Shown piece after piece: positions 23,167-33,591 of a DNA stretch of 64,000 bases (its first letter is position 1; each line of letters starts with the position of its first letter). The notes beneath the pieces were generated by a model. That model had not been told where the DNA came from and made no database searches. It saw nothing but the letters and a program-made list of their open reading frames with translations. Source of the stretch: Stomorhina lunata (lineage: Eukaryota; Arthropoda; Insecta; Diptera; Rhiniidae); assembly GCA_933228675.1 (NCBI GenBank), contig OW121744.1:22043536-22107535 (forward strand). Direction: 5' to 3'. The position numbers were made by a program, and so were the translations under genes.

Positions 23167-23934
23167 CATTTTTTTTTCATCGGATGAAAAAATATGAAAA
23201 TTATTTAGAACTGATAAATATCCCAAACGATTATTTTATTTTTTATTTTCATCGGATTCAAAAACGATACAAAATTTGTCGAACAATTAAAAATCATTAG
23301 GGATTTTTATTATTTTTGAAACTTTAATGATTGGGTTTGTATAGATTAAAATATGAAAATATTGTTTTAAAAGTATTTATGTTCGGTCTCTAAAAAAAGG
23401 AAAAATTAAATTTTGGAGTTTTTCAATTCTTCGAGTTAAAATTAACTTAATTTAATGATATTTTAATTAAAATGTCTAAAACATTGAGCCCACCATGTGC
23501 AGCTAGATAAACGTATTAGCTAGAGATCACTAGCCAAAGCTAGTGATGTACAATGAGTGGGCTACCATTACTGACAAAAGTACCCCAATGACGAATCTGC
23601 CCTAGATGACGAATCTGACCTAGTCTCCCCTAAGTGAAATTAAAACAAATTGGATACAGTTTAAAGCCACTATTATGCATGACTTAATATGCTAAAAATT
23701 AATACATTCTATATTTTTGTCGCCATGATAGCATACCGACGTTTGTCGGGATAATTATCAAGCTTTCATATTCCATGATTTAATATGCTTAAAAATGTTA
23801 TTCATCAACAAAATAAAAAACAATAAATAAATATGAAAGGTTTTTTTTAATTTTTACCTAATAGATACCTAATCTGTTCAATTAAAAGCTAAGTTAAGCA
23901 ATGAACCCATCAAGATAAATTTTTCAAAAATTTA
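23167..23934. other. No gene seen
   Basis: AT-rich; 23490-23620 is locally less AT-rich (CCCACCATGTGCAGCTAGAT, TAGCCAAAGCTAGTGATG) but has no ORF. Near 23745 GCATACCGACGTTTGTCGGG includes a small inverted repeat. Confidence 0.35.
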
Positions 23935-24072
23935 TTCTCAAATGAACCTTTATTTGAAAATAAATGTGAATCTCAAACATCTGTTCAGGTTTGAAAAAGT
24001 TTGAAAAAAAAGTTTGATATCAAATGTAAAAGCCATCATATTTCAAACGTTTTACATTGTTCTTACTGGGTG
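23935..24072 (-). mobile_element. CCCAGTAAGAA element, partial copy
   Basis: Close match to 15520-15656, sharing AATCTCAAACATCTGTTCAG and the terminus TTCTTACTGGG. The copy is truncated at its left. Confidence 0.7.
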
Positions 24073-26140
24073 CTTTCTTTCCTAACGTTATTCTCAGTGA
24101 TTTTTAAATATTATAGTTAACAACATTGGAATTTAAAGCTATAAAAAAGAAAATAAGAAGAGCGTGAATGTAACTTATAAACTTCTGTAATAATCGGTGG
24201 CTTAATTATGTTTAATTAAGTTGTCAGACAAACCAAAAGAAAATAGCTTTTAATTTAATAATTCAATAAAAATGTTTAAATTTTTAGGTAAATCAAAAGG
24301 ATTTGAAATTAAAATTGATTTTATTCAAAAATTAACAACTTTTTAATTACCAGTATTTTGAAATCCATTTGTAAAGTTTTAGTATCCATTTTGTTGCTGT
24401 GATCATTTCTTTTTCTTATTCTGCATTTGGCTCAATTTCGTTTGTACGATATTTATAAATTTATTTCTTTTGTTTTAAATTAAATTTTCTTTTGTTTTTT
24501 CTTCTTGTTATGATGTTATTTTTTGTTGTTGCTGTTTAATTTATTATTTATTAGCTGCCTTTGAATGGATGGTTGATTTGCTGTTGTTGTTTTATTTTTT
24601 TGTTTATAGATATGTATGCATGTATATTTTTATAACACACACATATTTAAAAACTTTCAGCGGTATATAAACAAACACATAAATATAAGACAATTTTTTT
24701 TTTACACAAAAACTCGCTGCTGCCTTTAGCTAGAAACCAGCCAGCCTTTTTATTTTTCCAATTTTCACTATTCACTTTGAATTCTTCTTTAATTTAATTT
24801 TTTTTTGTTTTTACTTTAATTTTTGTTTCATTATTTTATAAGTACAATATTTTTTTCTTATTTTGCTTTCAACACGAAATTCATTAAACTAGAGAAAGAA
24901 CCGTACGAATACACGAAAAAAAAGACGTAAACGCTAACGTAGACGTTGACGTCATTAGCCCCAGTTAACAGCGTAAATAATGTACAATTACGCGCGCTCT
25001 TTTACACACACTCTCATACACTGTAACGTTTTACATTCATGCATACATACGTATCTAGTAAATGGAAGATGTTGCTGTTGTTGTTTTAGTTTAAACATAG
25101 TAAACAGCAACGTAAGAAGGGTATTTATTGTATTGAGGTTATGTATATGAGGAGAGTCTGAGAGACGGCTCTGCTTGAATTAAAACGTTTACGTTATTCA
25201 TTCTCCTTTTCGTTTTAGTAGATATTTTTTCCTTTTAGTCTTTTTTCTTATTTTCTTTTGCACATATTTTTTTCATGTATGTTTTAATAAATATCTTCTT
25301 ATTATTGACTTTTCTTATGAATTATGTGTTTTTTTATACATTTATCATCAATTTTCTCTTTTCTCTGTAATATTGTAAATTTTTTTTTTTAAAATTTTAA
25401 TTTTTTATTAAGTAAAACTCTTAGGAAAATTAATTTTCTTAAGTTATTCATTCAAAAAATTTGCTTGTACACACATTATTGAAAAAAAAAAACAATTTTC
25501 ATTTTATCCATTTTTTCTCAAAATAATTACATATTTTAAAAAATCACTCAACTTTTGAAATTCAATTTATGCAACTTTTTATTCCGTTTTGTTCCCCGTT
25601 TTTTCACTTATAAATACTTTTAAATTTTATTTAAATTATTTCTTTCTTTCACTCTTGCACACCACAATTCTCTTGCCACCTCCTGTGGCAAATACTTATT
25701 TAAAAAAGACCAGCAGCCATCCGAAAACGACAACGTACGTTCGATTCACAATTTTTTTTTTGTCGTTTTTTGCAGCCGACGAAGCGTTATGTTCAATTCA
25801 AATAAGTTTTTTTCTTACTTTTACCTTAAGTTTCCAATGAAATTCATATAATTTAATGAGATTACTAATTAGTTTTTCATTTAATTGAATTTATTTAATT
25901 AAAAAATCACTATTAATTGTAAATTTTTGCTTTTTTACGCGCTTTAATGGCGCTGCACGACGGAATTTAGAGATTTCTCTCATTTACTTTGTTCTCACAT
26001 TCGTTGTTCATAAATGATGGCGATTATTTTCTTATGCTAATCTATTACAATTTTGTTAAACAAATAAGGATGCCAGACCGTATGGAAATAAGGCTAATTG
26101 GACACTTCATAACTTCGTAAAAAAATAAAATAATAAATAT
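24073..26140. other. No gene seen; contains a CRE-like site
   Basis: AT-rich non-coding DNA. Around 24900-25080 the CpG content rises (ACGCTAACGTAGACGTTGAC, ACAATTACGCGCGCTC), which could mark a promoter of a gene whose exons I do not see; 25930-25970 is a second such spot (GCGCTTTAATGGCGCTGCAC). The 83-codon ORF at 25589 has no domain I recognise. Confidence 0.35.
24947..24954. promoter_or_regulatory. Perfect CRE palindrome TGACGTCA
   Basis: TGACGTCA is the full cAMP-response element recognised by CREB/ATF bZIP proteins. An 8-mer is expected by chance about once per 65 kb at even composition and less often here. It sits in the locally CpG-enriched 24.9-25.1 kb patch. No gene start is identified nearby. 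Confidence 0.3.
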
Positions 26141-27745
26141 AACATGTAAGAGTGTTATATTCGGCTGTGCCAAATCTTATATACCCACCATCAAGTTGTG
26201 TTAAATTTAGAAATATCTCTCATATATCTACGAGGGTGCAGCTAATTTAAAATGTGGACCAAATTCGAAAAAAGTTGTTACGCTAGTTGGTATTGTTAGC
26301 AAAATATTTGGACTAAATTTGGTTGCAAGAGCTTTATAGTTCAACATTTAAAAGTATATAAGTGGCTTCCCTAGTATTTACTTTGCACAAAATTTAATCT
26401 CATAACCTGGTGTAGTTTAGCATTAATAGTCTGTTAAAAACTTTTCCTTTAGCTTAATATTTAGTTAGGATAAACATGTTGATAGTAATACGACAGGTCC
26501 ATATTTTGTTAGGAGTTCCTAGTACCGTATATAAAGTGTAAACATCTTTTTGATTGTAGATATAAAAAGGGGATGTTATGTATATAAGAATTAGTCTAAG
26601 TTTACACACAACAAGGTTTTTTTTGCAAATTTTTTTCTTTTTCTCTTTTGAAATTTCATTTACATTTACACATTGAAATTTTGTATGAAACTTTTTTGTG
26701 GTTTATATATGTAAGTTGAATAAAAAGAATAAAAGAGCAAAGAATAGAAGACAAAACGAATGAGGGAAGAGAAAGAATTTCAGAGTACAATCAAGTTTTT
26801 CCCCCTTCTGTTCCTCTTGCCTCTCTCACCTACAAACTAAAAGTTGTAGGTGAGCAAAACTTGTTGTGTATGAACTTAGACTTATAGCCAAATGTTGACC
26901 GATTGTAGCACTGGCTGGTATTTATATAAAGCTTGCTTTTGCAAAATTTAGCGGCCATAGCTGTCATAGTTTCTAATTTAATAGCTTTTAACTGGCCTTT
27001 GCTACATTTTTTTTTTTTTGGTTTCCGGGAGTGTTTTTTATATGAAAGCTATAGTCAAATATGGACCGATTCATATAAAATTTGATATACTGACCAATAG
27101 TTGCATAAAACTTCTCTATCTAAATTTAGTCGCCATAGCTATAACAATTGTATTCAATTTATCAGCATTCATGTGTTTCCCGGGGCGGGGTTATATGGGA
27201 GCTCTAACTAAATGTGAACCGATTTCGCCCATTTTCAGTACACAACTTTTGTTACATATCAAAAATACTTTTGTACAATTTTGTCTCTCTAGCCCTTGTA
27301 GTTAAGGAGCTATCACACTTTTATCTGACGGACAGACGGACATAAACCCCCTTTTCTTTTTGTGTTTCCGTAAGTTTTTTATATGGGAGCTATTGTCAAA
27401 TGGTAACCGATTGTGACAAAATTTTGCACACTCGCTGGTATTCACATAAGACTAAATTAGTTAATGTTAAATTTAATGTTAAATTTAGTTTCCAAAGCTA
27501 TTACAGTTTATATTTTAATGGCATTTAAGTAAATTTTAGGTGGATTTTAGGCTGTTTCCGTAAGTGCTTATGTAAAACTTCTAGATACCATATTTTGTCA
27601 TCATAGCTGTTATAATTTGTATTTATTAGCAATCAAGCGTTTAGCCAAGACGAGGTCAGCTATGGTCAAATGTGAACCGATTTTGCCCGATTTCAATACC
27701 AAAATTTTCCAAGAAATGAAGAATATTTGTGCCAAATTTCAGTGA
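26141..27745. repeat. Diverged interspersed repeats (TATTCGGCTGTGCC type and TATAGTCGG relatives)
   Basis: Begins GTTATATTCGGCTGTGCCAA then ATCTTATATACCCACCAT, a common opening of insect interspersed repeats. It then shows four or more rounds of 'TATGGGAGCTAT.GTCAAAT.TGAACCGATTTCG' with GACGGACAGACGGACATAA at 27329-27347. The part 27030-27300 matches 51925-52210 well, including TTTGATATACTGACCAATAG and GGTTATATGGGAGCTCTAAC. These look like several nested or concatenated old copies. Confidence 0.65.
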
Positions 27746-27779
27746 CTATTTAGCACAGCACCAATAATCCCTGATAGAA

Positions 27780-28740
27780 CCGACTGGAAGGGGCAAAGAG
27801 CACTTTTTTACAGATAGATCTAAATAGGGTTCCGGTACTGGATCTGAGGAAACAAACCATTAGAAAATCTTTTAGAGTTGCGGACGATTGCAGTGTCTTC
27901 CAGGAAGAGATATTTGCCATATGGAAGGCAACATAGCTCATCCCGGGTAATATAGCTGAAAATTGTGAGGTGTGAGTATCACCTCCAAACTAGTGAACAA
28001 ATTTAGAATAGTTCTATTTGATATGCCATTCAGCTTTAGGATTAGATTATGCTGGGTTCTGGGTCATTGCGACCAGAGAAACGCAATGAGTATCCGAAAA
28101 ATGAGTAGAGTTCAATCATGAGTTATAATCTCTTCTATTTATATTTTGAATTTATGAATACAAATGGATAGTTTATAAATCAAACATAATTTGAGTTGTG
28201 TGGGCTTTGAATCATACTTGCTTTTAGCTGTATTTGTAAATGCACGTCGTAGTAAGTATGAATAACTCTGGATAGTTTTTAAAAATGAGTGGCTTAGTAT
28301 TGATCCATTGCACTTCTTTGATTGCGACATCGCTGGCAACGAAGTTGCGGACGAAGTCGCTAGACAAGACTCGAGCTAAGACTTGACGGACATTGTTCCA
28401 CCTATTTGTTACTTTTATTTGGGTATTAAGTCTTAGATCAGCAAGAAAAATATAAAGTCGTGGGGAAACATGGTTACGTGTAGGACATCGAGAGCTCTAT
28501 TGCCTAAACTGGACATTAGTGGAACCCAAACTCTACTAGGTCTGAATAGGACAAGCTTAAGAAGATGTACTATAGCGATCTTGAAGAGACACTGTGCCTT
28601 AAATTCTAGGCCAAACTAGTGGGATGGTAACATTCCGGACCATTATGTCTAGATAAGGATTCGTCCGAATCGGTAGAACACATTCTCTGTCACTGTCCAA
28701 TACTCCAAAACCAAAGGCTCAGACATCTAGGCAGTAGAGT
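27780..28740 (+). pseudogene. LINE RNase H domain and ORF2 C-terminus, degenerate
   Basis: In successive broken plus-strand frames: FTDRSK (27807-27824, first RNase H aspartate), then RVADDCSVFQEEIFAIWKAT (about 27872-27934, catalytic glutamate), then WVLGHCD (about 28052) and later HFFDCDIAGNEVADEVARQD (about 28308-28370), which carries the D-x-x-G-N-E-x-A-D RNase H motif. Next comes LDISGTQTLLGLNRTSLRRC (28510-28570) and the Cys/His end CLDKDSSESVEHILCHC (28647-28697). The GHCD motif appears twice, so about 200 bp between 28090 and 28300 may be an insertion or duplication. RNase H after the reverse transcriptase is typical of I/LOA/R1-group LINEs. Clearly inactive. Confidence 0.82.
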
Positions 28741-28945
28741 TCATGTTGAACTTCAGGATCTGCAACGTTGCTTGATGTAGGGTTTATTCCAGCTGGCTTA
28801 TTTAGGGTACTCTTCTTCTTCATCTGTATTTTTCTTTCCTCTTTCCTCAATCTCTTCTTTTCTATTCTTTATTAAAGGATTACAATGGACCCAATGGGTC
28901 TCCGAGTGAAGGTGTCGCTTCAACATCACCTTTAAAACATAACCT
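28741..28945 (+). mobile_element. 3' UTR of LINE copy 2
   Basis: GGATTACAATGGACCC and GGTCTCCGAGTGAAGG at 28877-28912 match the tail of the copy at 4447-4625. Confidence 0.65.
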
Positions 28946-30549
28946 ATTCTCCACATAAACGCATTTCAGATCATGTTACTTACTTGCATATATGCATGTA
29001 TTGCGTAATTATTCAGCAATTAGACGCTTTTCACAGAACGCAGGAAGGCCAATTTGACTGGTGCAAACTTTTTGTTAGAAATCTTAGGGAAAATCAAAAA
29101 TACAACCACAGAGACAAAAAAATATCCACCACAACAATGAGAGATCGGTCTCAGCCAAAAAAAAAAAACACTTATTTAAATTTAAAAATATTTTTTTTTA
29201 TTAAAAACAATTTTAATGTCTTGATACAAAAAAAATTATAAAAAAATATTTGTTGGTTTTTATGAAAAACTTGTATCCCAACAAATTAGTGATCACAAGC
29301 TTCAACATTTCCAAGTTCCAATATTCTAAGATCTCTAGATGACTAGAAAAGATGTCGACTTCAGAGGAGGATTTTTAATCTCTTCCACAAATGGAAATCT
29401 CAAAAGTCGCAGTTAACGTTCCATCACTTTAGCGTTCGGATCCATGGCTTTGCTTAAGAAAGAGTATTTGAAGATACATATTTTGAAACAACTTTGGATA
29501 AAGTGACCCTCCTTGTAAATAAAGGCAATTTTTCTGTCAGTGAGAACTGTTTAGAGAAACTTTCTACCATGGCTTATAGAATTTATGATTGCTCCAGCAA
29601 CAAAATCAATGTTATTTCATCAACATACAAGGAGACTTCAGAAAAGACAATATAACGTTAACTACAAGAAGTGTTTTCGGCAGATCAAAAAGCTAGAGAC
29701 CAACACCAGTTAACAGTAATCGGATCAGATTTTTCCACGATTCCAGTATCATAGTTTAATACTACAAATCATTTAACAATTAAAAAGTTTGGAACTAAAA
29801 CTCTTTCGATAAATTTAAGTTTTATTTAAATTTTCATTTAATCGAGATTTGTTAATACTCTTTTTATTTGAAAAATTAAATTAAAAAATGTTTCCTATTT
29901 TGTAAATTGTGTACAATATATTTTTGTAAAACTTTAAATTTTACAAAATTTTTAAATAATTGAACAATTTGTTGAATTTTATAATATTTTTAAAAATTTA
30001 AAAAATTTTTTTTATTTAAGATTTAAAATAAAAAAAAAATCTAGAAAAAAAGTCATGGTGTAAAACCCCTTAACCACATTACAATTATCACGATATTAAT
30101 TTTATGTCAGTTGTAGACGGCACTTGGCGAATATAAATGTTAGGTTAGTTGACTTTATTAACAGCGAATATTTTGCTATGATAATCTATTACAAATTAGA
30201 CTAAAGTATTAAGGATGCCAGATTAAAGTTACTATGATTTTGAAATATCGTCAAATAGGCTATTTATCTATTTTGTATTATACCAATATTTTTAAATTTA
30301 TTTATTGTTTTAAAAGTTGTTGTTGTTGTTGCAACTTAATGAGAGTCCATTGACATGGCAAGAAAAAAAGTTGATCTTCAGTGAATCATTATTTAATATA
30401 AATAGAAAAATATAAACCTCATTAAATTTAAAGGAAACAAAAATAGGCTTTAGAGAAAAAATGTATGTGCTGGAAAAAAGCTAATATAAAATATGCAGAA
30501 AAATGTCAATTTATTAAGACAATGCGAATATTTTGTTTTGAATCGACCA
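28946..30549. other. No gene recognised
   Basis: 28985-29170 opens an 85-codon frame with no domain. 29330-29760 is less AT-rich, broken in all frames and not identified; it may be further element debris. 29820-30060 is A/T tracts, and 30322-30340 is a GTT run. Confidence 0.4.
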
Positions 30550-30555
30550 CTGCCT

Positions 30556-30603
30556 ATTACTTCTTTCCATCTTGGATGATATCACTCATAGGCACTGTTC
30601 CTT
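30556..30603 (-). CDS. Possible small terminal exon (unassigned)
   Basis: On the minus strand a good 3' splice site (T-rich tract ending ATTCTAG at 30604-30610) is followed by a GC-richer 48 bp open in one phase: QGTVPMSDIIQDGKK then a TAA stop. No upstream partner exon in the same strand was found before Prosalpha3, 300 bp away, and Prosalpha3 has its own in-frame stop. It could be the last exon of a gene that contains Prosalpha3 in an intron, an alternative 3' exon, or chance. The plus strand over the same bases is also open (YYFFPSWMISLIG). Confidence 0.25.
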
Positions 30604-30694
30604 GGTCTAGAATAAAAAAAAATATTGCATATTAATGCTAGTATACTGTTTATTTGTCCAGACCATAAGATCACTTAAAAATTGTAATTATATG

Positions 30695-30700
30695 TTTATT
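30695..30700 (-). terminator. Candidate polyadenylation signal for Prosalpha3
   Basis: AATAAA on the minus strand, about 220 bases after the Prosalpha3 stop codon. A second AATAAA lies near 30646-30651. Either could serve; no cleavage site can be proven. Confidence 0.35.
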
Positions 30701-30917
30701 TTGGAAAATATTGATAATTTAAATCTATTACTTATATGTGTCCTATTTTTATGACCATCGCTGTATGTACTTAAAAACCCTTTCAAGATTTAAAACACTT
30801 TTTGATTTCATTACCAGAAATTGTATTTCCTTATTAAAAATTTTACAAATTAAACAAGAGAATTTTGCATAGAAAACTACAAAGCAATCAAACTACATCA
30901 TACGAACTTCAACAAAC

Positions 30918-31785
30918 TTAAGGTTTTTGGGAAGCTTGCTTTTCCTTCTTAGCAGCCTCGGCTTCAGCTTCCAGTTTGGTATACTTCTCAATCAGTTTTT
31001 CGACATCGGTTTTATTTAAAATTTTTATGGCTGTTTTATTGTCGATCCGTTGCAATGTAGCCATCTCAACCTTTTCCGAGGTCAATTTCGTAGTGTCCAA
31101 AGTTTTACTTAATACCTTAACAGCCAAATCCTTGGCCTGTTCCAAAGTGATCTTTTCATTTTCACTTAATTCCTGTTTTAACATAGAAATGGCGGCACCA
31201 AAGTTATTACCAATACAAGTAGCCTTCCAGCCACCATAATTACCACTAGGGTCTGATTGATACAATTGATAGCCGTAGTGTTTGTCCCAACCCATGTATA
31301 AAATAGAAACACCAAAGGGACGTTTGCCACCGTATTGGGTATAAGCCTGTTTAATGTCACACAAGTAGGAGACCAACTGTTCGCAGGGCATCGATTCGCC
31401 ATAGCTGAATTGATAACGTTGTGCAATAACACGCAGTTCATTGGTCAAAACATTAGCATCCGATGTAATACCGGCAACGGAGCACACCATGTTGTCATTT
31501 AATTTGTAGATTTTTTCCGAAAATATACTACTGTCTAGCAACTTGTTGGTATTGCGACATTCAGCTGCCAACAAGATGCCATCTTCAGCTAAAATACCCA
31601 GACATGTACCGGCATGTGAAATGGCTTCCATGGCATACTCCACTTGGTATAGCCGTCCCTCAGGAGAAAAGATTGTGGTACGGGAATCATAACGACGAGC
31701 CTGGTTAAAGGGTAATAACATTAATTTAATTATTCTAGTTTTTCCTTTTACATTCTATTATTTTATTTTGCTTTAATCATACCAT
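30918..31785 (-). CDS. Prosalpha3: 20S proteasome subunit alpha type-4 (PSMA4)
   Basis: The coding exons are 31783-31785 (the ATG alone) and 31700-30918, giving 261 residues, the length of human PSMA4. The 82-bp intron runs from GTATGA after the ATG to CCTTTAACCAG. Splicing yields [20 protein letters not shown], the invariant N-terminus; the longer unspliced ORF would put MLLPFNQ in front, which is intron. The alpha-subunit signature (YDSR...[17 protein letters not shown], residues 5-28) forms the N-terminal gate helix region; GITSDANVL and [13 protein letters not shown] are family blocks. Alpha subunits are non-catalytic and form the outer rings of the 20S core, in cytosol and nucleus, controlling substrate entry. 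The C-terminal 20 residues form a Lys/Ala/Glu-rich tail. All residues read cleanly; no break is seen. It lies head to head with dgt3. Confidence 0.97.
31701..31782 (-). other. Prosalpha3: Intron 1 of Prosalpha3 (82 bp)
   Basis: The minus strand reads ATG|GTATGATTAAAGC ... TTATTACCCTTTAACCAG|GCTCGTCG. Donor and acceptor follow GT-AG, with a pyrimidine tract and a TTAAT branch-like site. The ATG context (TTAAAATGG) has A at -3. Confidence 0.88.
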
Positions 31786-32156
31786 TTTAACTTATATTTC
31801 CTTTATTATTTTATTTTCTAACAATATCTTTCTCTTATTTTGCAAAAAACTTTTATGCGATGCCAAAATGCAAACTCACTTGTCAAGGCGAATTTATTTT
31901 AGTTGTTTTATGAATTTGCTCTGCACAGTCTTGTCATTTTCAGTGATGTCAGTAAATTGTTTGGAAAACTCGCTAAAAGATTGTTTAAAATCACTAACAG
32001 TGCGGTCAATGTCTTATATTATTTCTTTATCATATTTAAATAAAGATTATTATGAATTTTCTTTAAAGCCAACAAAACATCAACAACAAATATTTTTAAG
32101 AAAACAATTTTAAAAAATTTGTATTTATTTAATATTTATTATGAAGTTTTAAAATT
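31786..32156. other. Prosalpha3 upstream region
   Basis: Non-coding, AT-rich, between the Prosalpha3 start codon and the minisatellite; it should hold its 5' UTR and part of the shared divergent promoter space. The 81-codon plus-strand ORF at 31868 has no recognised domain. Confidence 0.4.
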
Positions 32157-32556
32157 TTCTATAGAAACATTTTTGATAAAAAAGTTTATATAGAAAAATT
32201 TTTGATAAAAAAATTTCCGTAGAAAAATGTTTGATATAGAAAATTAAAAAGAAAAATTTTCGATAAAAATATTTTTCTATAGAAAAATTTTTGATAAAAA
32301 AATTTTCTATAGAAAAATTTTTGGTAAAAAAATTTTCTATAGAAAAATTTTTGATAAAAAAATTTTCTATAGAAAAATTTTTGATAAAAAAATTTTCTAT
32401 AGAAAAATTTTTGATAAAAAAATTTTCTATAGAAAAATTTTTGATAAAAAAATTTTCTATAGAAAAATTTTTGATAAAAAAATTTTCTATAGAAAAATTT
32501 TTGATAATAAAATTTTCTGCAGAAAAATTTTTGATAAAAAAATTTTCTATAGAAAA
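32157..32556. repeat. 30-bp minisatellite, ~9 clean units
   Basis: From about 32282 to 32550 the unit GAAAAATTTTTGATAAAAAA plus ATTTTCTATA repeats every 30 bp with very few changes; 32157-32281 holds decayed units. The unit is made of two near-palindromes, the same cores as at 6.1-9.3 kb. Because 30 is a multiple of three the array stays open for 92 codons (a KFSIEKFLIK decapeptide), which is an artefact of the period. Confidence 0.92.
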
Positions 32557-33042
32557 ATGGATCGCTTAAGTATCACACAACGCATAACAATTATCAAAAC
32601 ATACTACAAAGAAGACCCGAATGTGTCCATTTCTCGTTGTTCTCAGGAGTTAGGACTGTCTTACGGCAAATCATTGAAGAATACGACTTCAAGAATATGT
32701 GGTTTCAACAAGACGGTGCCATATGCCACACAACTGGAGCGAATATGGCTTTATTGCAAGAGACATTTGATGGCCGCTTAATTTCTCTTCGTGGCGATAT
32801 CAACTGGTCACCAAGATCATGCGATTTGACACGATTAGGTTTTCTTTGTGGGGCTACGCGAAAGACCGTGTTTATGCAAATAAACCTTTAACACTTGAGC
32901 CTTAAAAACTAACATTCGTCAATTTATGGCTGAAATACAGCCCAATATGTTTCAAAAAGTGGTCAAAAATTACCTCAAAGGAATCAATGCTTGCAACATT
33001 TCGCGTGGTGGTCATTTAAATGATGTAGTGTTTCACACATAA
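32557..33042 (+). pseudogene. Internally deleted mariner-like transposase
   Basis: The ATG at 32557 directly follows the last minisatellite unit and starts MDRLSITQRITIIKTYYKED, the N-terminal helix-turn-helix of a mariner-group transposase. After about 30 codons the sequence jumps (about 32650, shifted frame) to LRQIIEEYDFKNMWFQQDGA, then ICHTTGANMALLQETFDGRL and NWSPRSCDLT, the region of the second and third catalytic aspartates. A last piece, FQKVVKNYLKGINACN then ISRGGHLNDVVFHT, ends with TAA at 33040-33042. The segment between the HTH and QQDGA, including the first aspartate, is missing, and at least two frameshifts are present. Inactive. Confidence 0.9.
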
Positions 33043-33490
33043 TGTCAACGTTCAAACTTTATCATAAAAAATAAATATATGAAAAAAAAATATATATTTT
33101 ATGTGTGTTTTATTTACGTTCAGTTCTGAAATCGCAAAATGGATAACCAGTTATGTTTGTGCTGATGTATGTAACACATATTAATAGTGGTCTGAGACCC
33201 ACCTTAAATATATTCCACTTATGGTGGTGTATGCTTAAAAAAGACGGACAATTGTTTTATTAATAAAAATCTTGCTCGTGAAGACTTAGTGTAACAGTTA
33301 AAATAAGACGAATTCAAAAACAAAAAAATCAGCTGATCGTTTGACTTCATTTGCAATGAATTCGCCTGGCGCTTGCCAACTATTTTTGTTTTTTTAAACC
33401 CATATTTTGTTTTAAATTCCAGTCGCTTGAATTAGTAAAAATATTCTGTTTTTTTGTCTTTTAAAGGAAATTTTAATTTGTTTTGGTAAT
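33043..33490. other. dgt3 upstream region
   Basis: Contains a truncated TATAGTCGG-repeat end (33165-33240: GTTTGTGCTGATGTATGTAA) and then unique sequence with AATCAGCTGATCGTTTGAC at 33331. It probably holds the dgt3 promoter and 5' UTR; I see no clear TATA box. Confidence 0.45.
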
Positions 33491-33508
33491 ATGGGCGATA
33501 TTATAAAT
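33491..33508 (+). CDS. dgt3: Possible upstream mini-exon of dgt3
   Basis: ATGGGCGATATTATAAAT is followed at once by a perfect donor GTAAGT. A TTTTAAG acceptor at 33588 lies in phase with AAA then the ATG at 33592. Splicing would add MGDIINK in front of the 563-residue protein through an 80-bp intron. If untranslated, the segment would still be a 5' UTR exon. Not decisive by eye. Confidence 0.35.
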
Positions 33509-33591
33509 GTAAGTTCATTGTAAAATATGTATTCGTTGGCAAAATACAATCAGTGAAATAATTTTTTGCATTTTTTAAAAATTTTAAGAAA

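Noticed and set aside
30918..31721. 267-codon start MLLPFNQ for Prosalpha3
   Set aside because: The seven extra residues are intron; an acceptor lies exactly before ARRYDSR and an ATG|GTATGA donor 82 bp upstream restores the invariant N-terminus.
32291..32569. 92-codon ORF with KKFSIEKFLI repeats
   Set aside because: The 30-bp minisatellite period is a multiple of three, so the frame stays open by construction.
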